Assembly (NCBI GenBank): GCA_022496805.1
Contig: CM040085.1
Location: 22,163,811 to 22,227,810, forward strand
Direction of reading: 5' to 3'
Origin: Pohlia nutans
Lineage: Eukaryota > Streptophyta > Bryopsida > Bryales > Mniaceae
Length of the DNA: 64,000 bases
Shown: piece by piece, positions 12,008-23,578 of the stretch
Position numbering within the stretch: position 1 is the stretch's first letter
How the letters are laid out: each line of letters opens with the position of its first letter
Program-made: the position numbers and the translations under genes
The notes under the pieces: generated by a model
Databases searched by the model: none
What the model saw: only the letters and a program-made list of their open reading frames with translations
Told to the model about the DNA's origin: nothing

Positions 12008-12320
12008 ACAACCTCCTCCACCGATTATTACACCCGACGGGGATGTTCAATGGGAGGTTCATGCTGTCTTGGACTCTCGGCTGCACGGCCGGTGGCGGAA
12101 GTTACAGTATTTAATCAGTTGGGAAGGATATGGGCCAGAGGAAAATTCCTGGGAACCGGTGGAGAATCTCCGGAATGCGGCTGACGCAGTTCGGGATTTT
12201 CACCGTTGGCACCCGGATGCGGTAGGATCAACTTCGCGTAGAAGGATAGCCCGCACCTTTCAACCTTATGGGGGGAGTAATGTTACGAGTAGACACTCGT
12301 CTGGACTTACTAGTACTTAG
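12007..12320 (+). pseudogene. Chromodomain (C-terminal end of pol), out of frame
   Basis: The frame here encodes [33 protein letters not shown] and [10 protein letters not shown], a classical chromodomain as found at the integrase C-terminus of chromoviruses, where it directs integration to marked chromatin. It is separated from the rest of pol by the frameshift at 11963-12006. The frame ends at the TAG at 12318-12320, inside the 3' LTR. Confidence 0.9.
12270..12280 (+). promoter_or_regulatory. Polypurine tract of the gypsy element
   Basis: The purine run gggggga with gtaa just before the 3' LTR is in the place where plus-strand DNA synthesis is primed in LTR retrotransposons. Confidence 0.7.
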
Positions 12321-12492
12321 CAAAGAGGTAGTTAGGATAGTTAGGATGGTTATGGTGTCTTCCTTATAACAAGTGAGAGGAAGCTTTTCCTCTCACTTGT
12401 CATCTTGTTTACTTATGGATATTAATAAAAAATATATTATAAGAAACCTTGAGTTATTATGTAAGAGCGTCAATAGGAATGGATTCCTAACA
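12281..12492 (+). repeat. 3' LTR of the gypsy element
   Basis: 212 bp, same length and ends as the 5' LTR, with about four substitutions between them. Followed by the target duplication gctaa at 12493-12497. Confidence 0.95.
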
Positions 12493-14046
12493 GCTAAGAT
12501 GCTTAAAGAAATATCCTCTACCTTATAAAAGCTTACCTTATAAAAGCTTGCACTGGTGACCCCAACCATAATTTCGGACAAGGGCAAATACTCCTCACTC
12601 AGCATTAAAGAGTTTCAACATACATAAGATGCCTCCAGAAAATACACTACCTTGCATATGCTACACCATCCTAGAGTCTCTAAAATCATGTGAAAGAACT
12701 GCCGTACTGAAGTTTGCAAAGATGAGATACCTGCTTAATTACAACTCGGACTGGCACATCCCCTGTGCAGGAGCTGACCAGAAAAGCCATCTGAACAAGT
12801 GGGTCGTAATGGAGAAAAACTTCTGGAAAAATGTCCGATTAGCGGGTTCATGCACTACTTTCATAGTACAAAGTGACTCAAAGCTCCGCTTCATGTGGGG
12901 TGCAACCACATGCTCATGTTTGATAGAAAAACCATAACCACCAGAAACTCAGCATATGACATGATACTATTCTATTAGGCACATAGCAATTTCCTCATCA
13001 TAAGAGTGAAAGGGTGATGTTTCAGAAACTGGAAGCACTGAATTTTAATCTCTTTTTAACCACAAGTTAATGGCTCTTACTGAAGCTTCATATACACAAC
13101 AACGATTTGAAGCTGTTCTCGGTTGATAATAGAATACCACACAACTTCAAGTACAGGACTACAGATCCAAAATCACCTTGAAAGTCTCCACTGGACAGAA
13201 CTGCCGGAGTGGTTGCAGAAGCAGACGATGAGCTTCTGTAGCTGCCAAACCGCCACGAACCGCAAACTCCCGAAACTGCAAACTCCCGATCTGAAACTCC
13301 GACCTTCACCGATCTGCTCACGGTCTGCGCACCCCGATCTGCGACGCTCCGATCTGCTACGCTCCGATCTCCAAATGCTCCCCTTCCGATCGCTTGACGG
13401 ATCCCTCACCTCACCGATCCTGCTCACGGTGTGCTTCCGGTGTGCTTACAGATCCCGGTATGCATACAGATCTTGCTCACGGTGTGCTTCCAGTGTGCCG
13501 CTCGCCCCTCAGTCCGCTCACCTCGGTCATATTCGTACATATGACATATTCGTCTAATTCTCTACGCATCTAACTATCTCGACTGATCCAAACTACTCCC
13601 GGGTCTAACTCCGATTGACGGAGACAATCGAATACAAACTACTCGCCAATTCTCGATCGTCAATTCTCGATAGTTCCGATCGCCTCCATTCTCGATCTCA
13701 CTCTCGATCACTCACCCCAATCCAAGTGAGAGATAACTCCAGAGACAACTCTCAGAGAGAAAAACAGACAAGACTGAGAGAGACAGTGAGCCCATCCAGT
13801 CCCATCGAGTCACATCAGTCGCATCAGAACCCCTCAAAATCCACCTCAGCGCCCCATCACCGCCCCGTCACCGCCCACATGGACCCCTCAGAATAAAGAA
13901 TTGAATTTTGGCCCCCTTGCTTACGTGTACCCACCCCTAGCTTACGTGTACCCCCCCCCCCCCCCCCCCCCCCCTTAAATTTCCTTTTAAATCTCCAGGG
14001 CTCCGTGTTTTCCGGGCCACCCCGAAATGAACTTTGGGGTCATAGT
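12493..14046 (-). repeat. Left inverted arm, inner segment
   Basis: Almost identical in reverse complement to the right arm. It ends at ggggtcatagt; beyond it the two arms diverge. Arm-specific changes are a doubled accttataaaagctt near 12521-12550, about 60 bp of extra repeated tgtgcttcc/gatc sequence near 13430-13495, and a run of 24 C at 13951-13974 where the right arm has 7 G. The minus strand holds the exon-like segment described for the right arm. Arms this long and similar could form fold-back RNA. Confidence 0.9.
13951..13974 (+). repeat. Homopolymer of 24 C
   Basis: Uninterrupted C run inside the left arm; the matching place in the right arm (about 15531-15537) has only 7 G, so this is a length-unstable site and the count may carry sequencing error. 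Confidence 0.85.
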
Positions 14047-14345
14047 CATAGTGTCAACATGTGTCCTCAGGTGGAAAAAATTAGAGAAAAATTCACATTT
14101 GAATTTTTTTATTTTATTTTGTGCCACATGGACCCCCTTGTGGAGGTGCCACATGGCAAAAACACAAATTAAGGCAAAATTGGACAAAAAAAAATCAAAA
14201 AGATTAATGAATTCCAAACACCTTATATATGTGGGTGACAAAAAACCCAAATATGAAACAAAATGTTCAGAGAGTTCCAAAATAAGAGTTCCAAAATGTT
14301 TACATATGTTTCAAAAATCATAATATTTTTGGAGGGGGTATCCAC
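14047..14345 (-). repeat. CACGTGG-hairpin repeat, copy 2
   Basis: Reverse complement matches 17080-17335 over most of its length: tttttgtcacccacat, aaggtgtttggaatt, attttgccttaattt, the ccatgtggca hairpin (14121-14157) and a terminal gacactatga. It lies directly inside the left arm, and the two CACTATGA phrases meet at the junction, so element edges here are hard to separate. Confidence 0.65.
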
Positions 14346-14346
14346 A

Positions 14347-14532
14347 TCAGGGCATCACCCCACGTGCTGTGTCAGTCATATAGCAATTAATTAAGTCTGC
14401 AAGGCTCCATATTAACTGATCTGTGCCCGTCATCACAACAAGCTTCATGTAGCATCCTGGATTCCTCTCCTTCCGTATGAGAGCCATCAATTGACACACT
14501 GCAAAGAACAGATCCAGTCCTGCACAAAGCAA
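14347..14532 (-). pseudogene. Exon-like fragment of an unidentified host gene between the arms
   Basis: Read on the minus strand, a good 3' splice site (gctttgtgcag) is followed by an open stretch with coding-like composition containing DLFFAVCQLMALIRK and KLVVMTGTDQLIWSLADL, ending at a TGA shared with the edge of the hairpin repeat. I do not recognise the family. Its place between long inverted arms suggests captured gene sequence, as in Pack-type transposons. It could instead be part of a local gene broken by the insertions. Confidence 0.4.
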
Positions 14533-14988
14533 ATATGGCCGGAGGAGAACATCATCAAATTCAGTAGAACATTTGACACTCTAAGGTAGAGGTACCTAAT
14601 TGTGACGCATACCTAAATGTGATACCCTAAAATCTTGTGCAACGAGTACATATTGATTTTGAGAATGTACAATACACCATTCTTAAAATCGATTCTAGAT
14701 CATCTCCTTTAAATCTTTTGCATAGAATATCTAAATAAGGCATACTTTGGTGAGTTAGAATCCCCTGCAAATTTTCTCAGTCTACTAATTGGAACTAAAC
14801 TCTCAAAGTGTTGCTTTCTGGTGTGGCTACGTTAAATCAAAACAACATTGAAGCAAGAGCTCAATTCTTTGTGAAAAAAAATCCAGACATCATCAACTGT
14901 TGCAAGAGATGAGTGATCAAGTTCGTACCACGCGGTGTTTGCCCTTGAGAAAATTAGCTGGCAGTAGCAAAGCGTGGTGTTGCATGAA

Positions 14989-15195
14989 CTAAAATGGAAG
15001 AGGAGAAGGAGCAGGCCCCGGAATGCCCGAGTTGCAGAGGATTTGAATAATGGAAGCCAAGAACAAAGCCGAAAACAGTAGCAAAACCAAAACCACAAGC
15101 ACAACAGACACCTTGAGCCGCGTCTGCTTCGGCACAGGCCTCGTGTTGTTCGGGGTATCCTCTCGCAAGGAAAATGTTTCCCTCTTTCTTAACAA
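14989..15195 (-). pseudogene. Possible membrane-anchor exon between the arms
   Basis: Minus-strand frame with a basic stretch (KRETFSLREDT, PKQTRLK) followed by a strongly hydrophobic run (VSVVLVVLVLLLFSALFL) and a Pro-rich segment (GIPGPAPSPLP): the layout of a single-pass signal anchor such as in Golgi enzymes. There is no ATG at the start of the frame, so it is a fragment or a non-first exon. It lies upstream of, and on the same strand as, the fragment at 14347-14532 and may derive from the same gene. Confidence 0.35.
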
Positions 15196-15457
15196 TTTTT
15201 GACTTAGTTTGATGTAGTCCTACAACAACAGCAACAACAACAACAATCCGTTCAGGAAGGTAACCCCATCAGCTCAGAGCCACAACACCGAAAGGAAACC
15301 CTAATTAAATTTAAGTGGAGATCGAAACGTTCGAACACTCCGAACGCAGGACTCACGCAGGACTCATCCGCCCTCGCCATCTCAAATGCTCCGCCCACAG
15401 ACAGAATGCTCACGATCGCCCTCAGAAACTCTCGTAAACTCTCCGAAATTCACCCTC

Positions 15458-17070
15458 ACTATGACCCCAAAGTTCATTTCGGGGGTGGCCCGGAAAACAC
15501 GGAGCCCTGGAGATTTAAAAGGAAATTTAAGGGGGGGTACACATAAGCCAGGGGTGGGTACACGTAAGCAAGGGGGCCAAAATTCAATTCTTTATTTTGA
15601 GGGGGTCCACGTGGGCGGTGATGGGGCGCTGAGGTGGATTTTGAGGGGTTCTGATGCGACTGATGTGACTCGATGGGACTGGATGGGCTCACTGTCTCTC
15701 TCAGTTTTGTCTGTTTGTCTCTCTGAGAGTTGTCTCTGGAGTTATCTCTCACTTGGATCGGGACGAGTGATCGAGAGTGAGATCGAGAATGGAGGCGATC
15801 GGAACTATCGAGAATTGACGATCGAGAATTGGCGAGTAGTTTGTATTCGATTGTCTCCGTCAATCGGAGTTAGACCCGGGAGTAGTTTGGATCGGTCGAG
15901 ATAGTTAGATGCGTAGAGAGTTAGACGAATATGTCATATGTACGAATATGAGCGGGGTGAGCGGACTGAGGGGCGAGCGGCACACCGGAAGCACACCGTG
16001 AGCAGGATCGGTGAGGTGAGGGATCCGTCAAGCGATCGGAAGGGGAGCATTTGGAGATCGGAGCGTAGCAGATCGGAGCGTCGCAGATCGGGGTGCGCAG
16101 ACCGTGAGCAGATCGGTGAAGGTCGGAGTTTCAGATCGGGAGTTTGCAGTTTCGGGAGTTTGCGGTTCGTGGCGGTTTGGTAGCTGCAGAAGCTCATCGT
16201 CTGCTTTTGCGACCACTCCGGCAGTTCTGTCCAGTGGAGACTTTCAAGGTGATTTTGGATCTGTAATCCTGTACTTGAAGTTGTGTGGTATTCTATTATC
16301 AACCGAGAACAACTTTAAATCGTTGTTGTGTATATGAAGCTTCAGTAAGAGCCATTAACTTGTGGTTAAAAAGAGATTAAAATTCAGTGCTTCCAGTTTC
16401 TGAAACATCACCCTTTCACTCTTATGATGAGGAAATTGCTATGTGCCTAATAGAATAGTATCATGTCATATGCTGAGTTTCTGGTGGTTATGGTTTTTCT
16501 ATCAAACAGGAGCATGTGGTTGCACCCCACATGAAGCGGAGCTTTGAGTCACTTTGTACTATGAAAGTAGTGCATGAACCCGCTAATCGGACATTTTTCC
16601 AGAAGTTTTTCTCCATTACGACCCACTTGTTCAGATGGCTTTTCTGGTCAGCTCCTGCACAGGGGATGTGCCAGTCCGAGTTGTAATTAAGCAGGTATCT
16701 CATCTTTGCAAACTTCAGTACGGCAGTTCTTTCACATGATTTTAGAGACTCTAGGATGGTGTAGCATATGCAAGGTAGTGTATTTTCTGGAGGCATCTTA
16801 TATATATTGAAACTCTTTAATGCTGAGTGAGGAGTATTTGCCCTTGTCCGAAATTATGGTTGGGGTCACCAGTGCAAGCTTTTATAAGGTAGAGGATATT
16901 TCTTTAAGCATCTTAGCCCCTAGAAGCCCAAATTGGACCTCATGTTTTTGAAGATTGTTTTTGAAGAGCATTGCCTGCAAATTGAAGATTGTTAGTTACG
17001 GCTTCAACAAGGCTTTTGTATATTGGACCTTTTGAGCAGATAGAAGGATGCAAGATGGGTTGGTGTTATT
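15458..17070 (+). repeat. Right inverted arm
   Basis: Starts actatgaccccaaag and runs through a GC-rich gatcg/gatcgg segment (15770-16190), then AT-rich sequence, ending at gggttggtgttatt. Its reverse complement matches 12493-14046 and then 6461-6618. Together with the left arm this forms an inverted structure of about 1.6-kb arms around a 1.4-kb centre. Confidence 0.9.
16511..16687 (+). pseudogene. Exon-like segment carried in both arms
   Basis: After a 3' splice-like tcaaacag there is an open stretch with coding-like composition (EHVVAPHMKRSFESL, KVVHEPANRTFFQKFF, LFRWLFWSAPAQG) ending with TAA at 16685-16687. The same sequence is on the minus strand of the left arm near 12738-12914. Family not recognised. 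It may be a captured terminal exon. The overlapping opposite-strand frame of 102 codons seen in both arms looks less protein-like. Confidence 0.35.
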
Positions 17071-17079
17071 GTGCATTTT

Positions 17080-17335
17080 GGTGAATTTTGGTGAATTTTC
17101 TGAATTTTCTGTTTTTTGTCACCCACATGTACAAGGTGTTTGGAATTTTATAATTTTTTTGAATTTTTTTTTAATTTTGCCTTAATTTTTCTTTGTGCCA
17201 TGTGGCACCCCTACAAGGGGGTCCATGTGGCACGAAATGAATTTTTTAAAAAAAATTCTCTCAATTTTTCTCTCATTTTTTCCGCTCGAGCAATTCGTGA
17301 CACTATGAGGCCAAAATTTGACTATGAGGTCAAAA
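17080..17335 (+). repeat. CACGTGG-hairpin repeat, copy 3
   Basis: Directly outside the right arm. Contains tttttgtcacccacatg, the hairpin gccatgtggcacccct / aagggggtccatgtggc at 17195-17233, and a tail with cactatgaggcc and actatgaggtc. Inverted relative to copy 2. Confidence 0.65.
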
Positions 17336-19551
17336 CTAACTGTTGTGGAAAATCCATAAATTGCAATTTAGGGCATTGTTGCAATTGTTTTGCATAATTT
17401 TTGAAATATGCAATGTATAAAATTTCACCTATAAAAATTTGTATTTAATTTTAATTATATTTATATTTATTAAGAATCTAGGATAGAGATGTTGGTTATG
17501 AAAAAATTCTATTTAAGAGACTTGTTAAAATTATGTGTGTTTAAAATTTATTTTACACTTTGTTCACTTATTTAATAAGTTATGAAAATTTTACAAAAAT
17601 AGGTAGGACCAACTTAAACTAACATCATGAAATTTATTTGCATTTGAGTAGAAACCAAGTTTGAAAAGTTTATTTCCTATTTTACAATTAGTTGATTCAT
17701 CATTTTTGCTTTAAATTTATACATAGTAATGGTAAAATAAGAATAGGTTGATTGAACATTCTATTGTTTAAATCTACCGTGGAAGAAGTACATTCAAAGT
17801 CATTTAAAAGTCCTCAATGGCATCTTGAAGACACATCTTGAAGTCACTTATAAGGTTTCTACAATGGTGTGGTTAATCATACAAGTAATTAAAGTATAAG
17901 AAAGCAAAATAAAGCAATCTGCTAAATTAAATAAAAGAAACAAGATTCAACAACTCCACAATTCAAATTGAGGGGGAAATAATAGAAATGTTAAGTACGC
18001 AAATAATTATAAAATATTCAAGCACAATATTGCAACTTTTCTTACGCACCACCGTAATGAAGGCTTACAAATCTCGTTACCAATGCCATCACTCATTGTC
18101 ATTTTAGTAGGAAAATATTTAAAAAATCACAATAATTATTTCAATCATTAAATTTGGAACAAAGATTTATATTCCTTTAGCAAAATTTTATCATTATTAT
18201 TCATATTTTAATAAACAATACTTGTATGTTTGCCATTTTATTAACCAATTTTCTAAATTTTGTAAAAGAACAATAACATCACTTCACAACAATCAAAGCT
18301 TTGGATTTGCTTGAGCCTACAATGCTTCCTGAGTCTTTATTTAGTTCAAACAAGCTCTACTTATTTTCTCTTGAGATGTCAACTATCTACACTAATTATT
18401 TAATGGGTAGTTGCAATATAGGGTGCACTAACTTTGGTGAAATTTTGAACGTGCATTTAATGCACAAGGTGCTCAGTTGTCAAAATATCTCTTTTTCAAA
18501 ACATGTTAAAACTCATTGGTGATATTTTAAAGTTAATAAATGGTGAGATTGATGTATATAAAATTTAAAGATACATTTTTTTTGTCTAAGGGCTTTACAT
18601 TAAGAAATATGAAGTTTTGAAAGTACCATTTTCAACCAAAAAAAATGATGAACGTAATGAAATGACAAATATTGTGAACAATTTCTAATATTTTTGCAAT
18701 TTCAACTCAAATCTCATGTGCAATGTCTTATATAGACTATTATATAGATTTTAAATTTATTAAATTATTATTTAACATGCTTCAAATGCCTAAATGCTAA
18801 AAGATGTCAATATTAAGTAAAATGTAATATAGAAAATATTTTTAAACTATAAATTACAAAAAGAAGTACAATAAGTGAAATTCTACATATACAATAAGTT
18901 TGAAGTTTAAATTCCAAAAATAGCATTACAAACAGAGTGCATTTTTCTAACCGACTGCTACTGTGACTACAAAAACGACATTACAAATGCTACTTGTTAT
19001 CTAATTTAGCAACTCGTTTTTTGAAATTGAACATCATATTTGTATTTTGAGGTATGGATATTATTTACTTTCATAGTCCTATAAGCTTGTTTGCATTCAG
19101 TAATCTTACATTGAGCTTGAAAGGTCAAAAAAAGGCCAAAAGCACCGGTTGTCACTAAAAAAATTGGTGCACCCTACCTTGCAACTACCCTCATCATCGA
19201 AAATCTTGCTCAAATGAAAACAACATTGGTGTGCATTTTAACACATTGCATATTCTAATAACATCTACAATAGTATTTATTGCACCTCAACAAAGAAGAA
19301 TGTAACAAGGGACATTGTTTGCAGATTTCTCCCAACGCCTTTTAGATTTTGGTGCATATGAGGTTTTGAACATCTAATTGCAACTCTAATGCAAAATTGA
19401 ATCCTCTAAATTCTTGCCTAAAATATACAACTTTCAAATATGAGAACCAACGGTTGATTTGAAGAACACCTAAAATCAAAACTAGTTTTGAAAATTCATA
19501 GCGCATTTCTATGGTATCTAAAACATAGTATCACTCAAAATTGAGTCAATC
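17336..19551. other. AT-rich intergenic DNA, no gene seen
   Basis: Long runs of A and T, no frame longer than about 75 codons and none with protein-like content. No clear terminal inverted repeats were found within it. Confidence 0.5.
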
Positions 19552-19570
19552 TTAACCCTTTAACGTCCCG
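19552..19570 (+). repeat. Solitary TTAA-CCCTTTAACG element end
   Basis: TTAA at 19552-19555 followed by ccctttaacgtcccg, which resembles the left ends of the TTAA-flanked elements listed below. No matching right end was found downstream, so the element is truncated or the match is chance. Confidence 0.35.
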
Positions 19571-19634
19571 ATTCAACACCGTTTTCAAAGAAGCGTTATT
19601 AAATGTTCGATAAAAACCAAAAATGGAGTTGAAG

Positions 19635-19771
19635 TTGTAAATGTCAATGTGAAGATCACATCTGTACGGTTGTAAATGTCAATGTGAAGATCACATCTGT
19701 ACGGTTGACATTGACATTCAAATGTCAAAAGCGAAGTTGTAAATGTCAATGTGAAGATCACATCTGTACGG
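19635..19771 (+). repeat. Three copies of a 35-bp repeat
   Basis: Units begin ttgtaaatgtcaatgtgaag and end tctgtacgg at 19635-19669, 19670-19704 and 19737-19771. The first two are in tandem; 32 bp containing a related inverted phrase (ttgacattgacatt) separates the third. The unit contains the gtacgg motif also seen inside the TTAA elements. Confidence 0.85.
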
Positions 19772-20404
19772 TTGGATTTATCATATTATTTATTATTTAT
19801 TTATTTTTAATTTTTGAAGGTTTCCTTTTGAAATTCAATTTAAAATCCCAAATTAACACACAAAAATTTTAAAAAATTGTAATGAAATTGGAATAACATG
19901 CGCTATAAGATGGTATGGTTTCCATTATTTGATTGTACTTATTTTGGAAAATCATGTTTGAGGTCTCACTTTTTGAACTAAGAATGAAACTTGACATAAA
20001 CCGATTGTGTTATTTTTCTAAAAATCATAATAAAATATTTTGAAGATCCAAACCGTTCAAAGGATAGTCAACTTGCTCAAGAACCAAGGGTAATTTTTGT
20101 AGATGAAAAGTGTTCAATCTGGATGAGATTTGGACAACTTTAATCTGTTCGTCGTCCAATATATGAACACTGGTGCACTAAAGTTTTAAAGACATTTGCA
20201 TTCAAAATGGATGGCACGTGAATTAATATTTTTCTAAAATAGAAATACAAACACGAAAGTTGGAATGAATGAGGTACTTCATATTTCTATAAAAAAAATA
20301 AAATGAAGCTAAGCATAATTACAGTTCAGAAATTAATGCATCTTGGAGTTGCCACCTTATTTATTCAGTTTTGTTCATCTTTTGTGCAAGCACTCAAAAT
20401 TTTC

Positions 20405-20992
20405 TTAACCCCTAAACGTACCAGGGAGTCCCTCGAATTGACAGTTTGAGAAAAATCATCATAAACTACTATTTAGAAGAATATTTTGGAATTGGTATAC
20501 AAATGAAAGTTCTAGATTTTGAATTTTAGATTCCATCCGTACGGTTCGATTCACTAATACTATCACCAATATTATATCATAAAATTTGAAAGTTAAAATT
20601 AAAAATTCCTTCTAAATTTAATTACAAACAAAATTTTAATATTTTTTGAGTAAAATTTGTTGGAATGAATTTGAAATGAGATACTCTAAAACATGGTGAT
20701 TTTTTGAAATTTTTGTGCTTCTTGAATCTATGACCTCATTTTTGCAAGGCCACTTTTGAACTACAGTCATTGCAATTTTGGCTTGGTTAACGACTTGACA
20801 TACTTCTACATTTGTAATTTTAGAAAAATATGTAATCAAGTACGACTAAATCCAACCGTTAGATAGGACAACAACTTGATGAAGAATCTCCAAAAAATTG
20901 GATGACTTTCATCCAAGCATTGATGAGAACGTGAGAAGGGTTTGAATCTGTTAGTCCTCCACTTTCTGGACGCTCTGTCGTTTAGGAGTTAA
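20405..20992 (+). mobile_element. TTAA element, group A, copy 1 (588 bp)
   Basis: TTAA at both ends (20405-20408, 20989-20992). Left end CCCCTAAACGTACCAGGG, right end reads cgctctgtcgtttaggag before TTAA, so the short terminal inverted repeat is CCCCTAAACG with changes. No coding frame. Same length and opposite orientation to the copy at 61115-61702. TTAA target duplication with a CCC start is the hallmark of piggyBac elements; the assignment is inference from ends alone. Confidence 0.8.
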
Positions 20993-21004
20993 AATTGTTT
21001 TATC

Positions 21005-21252
21005 AATAGAGTTAACCGAAAAGTCAGCTCAAAGAGGAAAGTTTTAGCAAATTCCTCTTGAACTCCTCTTGAACTCATATTGAAATATAAATAGACCGAA
21101 AACTAGTTCAAGGTGAGTTGGGAGACAATCTAAAACAAGCCACTGTCATTATTCTCCACACCTCGCAATGACTTCCACACCTCCTACCAAAGCTCCAAGC
21201 CCATGGCCCACAAGGGGACAAGTTATGACACGACACTATTCAACCCAAGCAT
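21005..21252 (+). repeat. Dispersed repeat, inverted partner at 29992-30236
   Basis: Shares, in reverse complement, gacacgacactattcaa, caaagctccaagccca, ttgggagacaa, catattgaaatataaa and agaggaaagttttg with 29992-30236. Non-coding. No element class could be assigned. Confidence 0.7.
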
Positions 21253-21994
21253 AGCTCAAAGGAGCTCAAAAGAGCGTTTGAAAGAAGGTTGAAAAGGCAT
21301 GTTCTATGGCCTTCTTTTCGGTTAGCTCTAATGTCACAAAACTGGCAGTGTACCTGGGCATGTAATTATACCGGTATACAATATTGTTTAAAATTCGCTT
21401 TTTCTATAAAAAATTAAAAAATTAAAATTAAAATTAAAAAAAGTGACTTCAGCATACTTGAAAATTATTATAAATCTTTTAAAAATTCATGTGTTACTTG
21501 TATAAAAAGTATCAAAAGATCATTGATGAAATGAAAAGTATGGAATCTCTTTGAGAATCCCCAAAATCTTTAGGTTTCTATATAAGTACTTATTGGATTG
21601 AAAATGTGCAATGTTTCGGGTTTAAGGTATAATGTCAAAAAATCATAAATAATTAAATAAATTTGATCTTTATAATCATGTTTTCACTTTTAACCATTGA
21701 CATGCAACCATGACAACATTACAATATTAGGTAAATGTTTACGGATATTCTTGATGATTTTGTTTTTCACCATTATAAAACATTTTTATTTGCAAAAGGA
21801 TTTCTAAAACAATTAGTCTTTATTTTTAGAATTAATTTCTTTTATACCCTACCCTTCATCTATGATATTCTAACAAAAGCTTTTATAAGAGAGATAAAAA
21901 ATTTGGTTCCAAGGTCAAGCGTAAAAGAAGAGTCTTAGTAGTGGGGAAATTGCTGCCGACTGGGCCACCAAGACCAAATTAATGTATGCTACCT
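21253..21994. other. Intergenic, no gene seen
   Basis: AT-rich sequence with no supported coding frame or recognised repeat. Confidence 0.45.
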
Positions 21995-22544
21995 TTAATC
22001 ATGAACTAACTGAACGACCATCTTTTGGTCGCTACTCATTTTTTACTGGTTGTCCAAGATGAAAAAAATATTTTTATATAAACTAAAAAATATTTTAAAA
22101 TAGGAAAATCAAGTCTACTTTCCAACTCAATGTGAATCATGTTAGTCCGAGTTAAACTCCACCGGGGATACTTTTTCAAAGACAAACACCTCAACATTGT
22201 CTTAGTGTTATAAAAATTACTATTTCGGGAAAGTGATGATGTTCACTCCTTTGAAAATTTTGCCTTTTAAAATTTTAGAATAGAATGTCTAGTTTTAACC
22301 AATCATACCAAATTTCATATTCTAAAAACAAAAATTGTAATTTTGGAGAATACTTAAGGATAAATGCTTCTAAATTCATTAAATGAGTATTTAAAACATT
22401 ATTTGAAATTTTGACCATACAGATAATTACTAAACATCATGCTTTTCATTTTCCCTTTTAGATCATACTTCATCAAAGTTGCAAACGTAACATTTTACAA
22501 CACATCCAAGTTTTGCCCTTACCCCCTCTGTCATTTAGGTTTAA
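21995..22544 (-). mobile_element. TTAA element, group E, copy 2 (550 bp)
   Basis: TTAA at 21995-21998 and 22541-22544. Reverse complement aligns end to end with the nested copy at 33763-34308: shared phrases include tttgcccttaccccc, aacatcatgcttttcat, ctagttttaaccaatca, aagacaaacacctc and gagttaaactccacc. Non-coding. Confidence 0.8.
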
Positions 22545-22686
22545 TTCCCCCTTTAGAGGGCAGACTCTATAATCACAATGCAAGTAGTAGGTAACTAAAG
22601 TAATTTACCTTTGATTCTAGAATCGAGAAGTTTTCCTATAGTTTTATTTATTTATGAGGGGAACAATGTCCCGGGTGGTCACTCCT

Positions 22687-23578
22687 TTAACCTCTAAAGG
22701 ACCAAGTGGACGCATTGTGTCCAAAAATAATTTAATTACTTTAATAACTTATTTGAATTCCATAATTTTGACCCAATGTTAACTAGAGAATTGTAAATGT
22801 CCGTTACGAGAACACAAAAATACCTCAAGATTTGCAATTACGTTGATTGGTCCACCGGGAAAAAACTAAAAACGTCGACGCATGTGAACTTGGGACATGG
22901 TAGTCAGGGAGGTTGATAACCTCGAGGATGTTTTCACACAAGGACGTCAAATTTGACAAAAAAGAAAGTGTACAATATGTAAAACATTTGCCATTACTGC
23001 ATCATTAACACTATTTAAAATTTACAAAAATGTTTAAATACATTTAAATGGAATATTTTCATAATCTTTTATACATATTTTATATGATTTGAAATATTTT
23101 GGAATATTCCCAACAAAATTGAAATCTTTACACATTTTAATAACAATCACAAATACCGGCTCAACGAGTCATCAACAAGTCACTTCACCCAAAATAATTC
23201 TTTTAGAATTTATCATTGTTGTATTTAGTTTTTGAACATCTTTTTTTGTGAGAACCTAGATATAGTACATCTTTGTATGCTCATGAAATTTCAAACGCTA
23301 ATCATGATTTTTAAATTTATGATAATGTTTGTAGTGAATGACCTATTGATTTTGCTCAAAAATTTCAAATAACATCTCTTGATCAGACCTTATAATCATG
23401 TAATATATATGGTAGATTGTTATGAAAATTGATATACAGTCTCACGACTAAGTCTTCTTTGAGTTTCAATGGTGAAGTTTTATACATGAACACCAATTTA
23501 GAGATATAACTACCTTCTTGAAAGCATCAGGAAAAAGTGATAACGATTTAGGGATGAACATGGTCCTTTAGGGGTTAA
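22687..23578 (+). mobile_element. TTAA element, group F (892 bp)
   Basis: TTAA at 22687-22690 and 23575-23578 bound inverted ends cctctaaaggaccaa and tggtcctttagggg. No coding frame. The same ends, with a different and shorter interior, occur at 36012-36250. Confidence 0.7.

Larger units (their letters stand above)
6619..12492 (+). mobile_element. Ty3/gypsy chromovirus-type LTR retrotransposon
   Basis: Full-length element of 5874 bp: two 212-bp LTRs, gag, pol (protease, reverse transcriptase, RNase H, integrase) and a chromodomain. It is flanked by the 5-bp target duplication gctaa (6614-6618 and 12493-12497). I count about four differences between the LTRs (near 2 percent), so insertion is fairly recent, but coding lesions (a stop in the gag zinc knuckle, a 22-bp duplication before the chromodomain, and Asn for Asp in RNase H) suggest this copy cannot move by itself. 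It is inserted inside the left arm of the long inverted repeat, hence younger than that structure. Confidence 0.96.

Noticed and set aside
12629..12937. 102-codon frame present in both arms
   Set aside because: The opposite strand has a better splice context and composition; identity in the arms is explained by duplication.
13615..13896. 93-codon frame rich in Ser/Arg, mirrored at 15474-15863
   Set aside because: Lies in low-complexity gatc/tctcgatc sequence of the inverted arms; the identity between the two copies reflects recent duplication and not selection.
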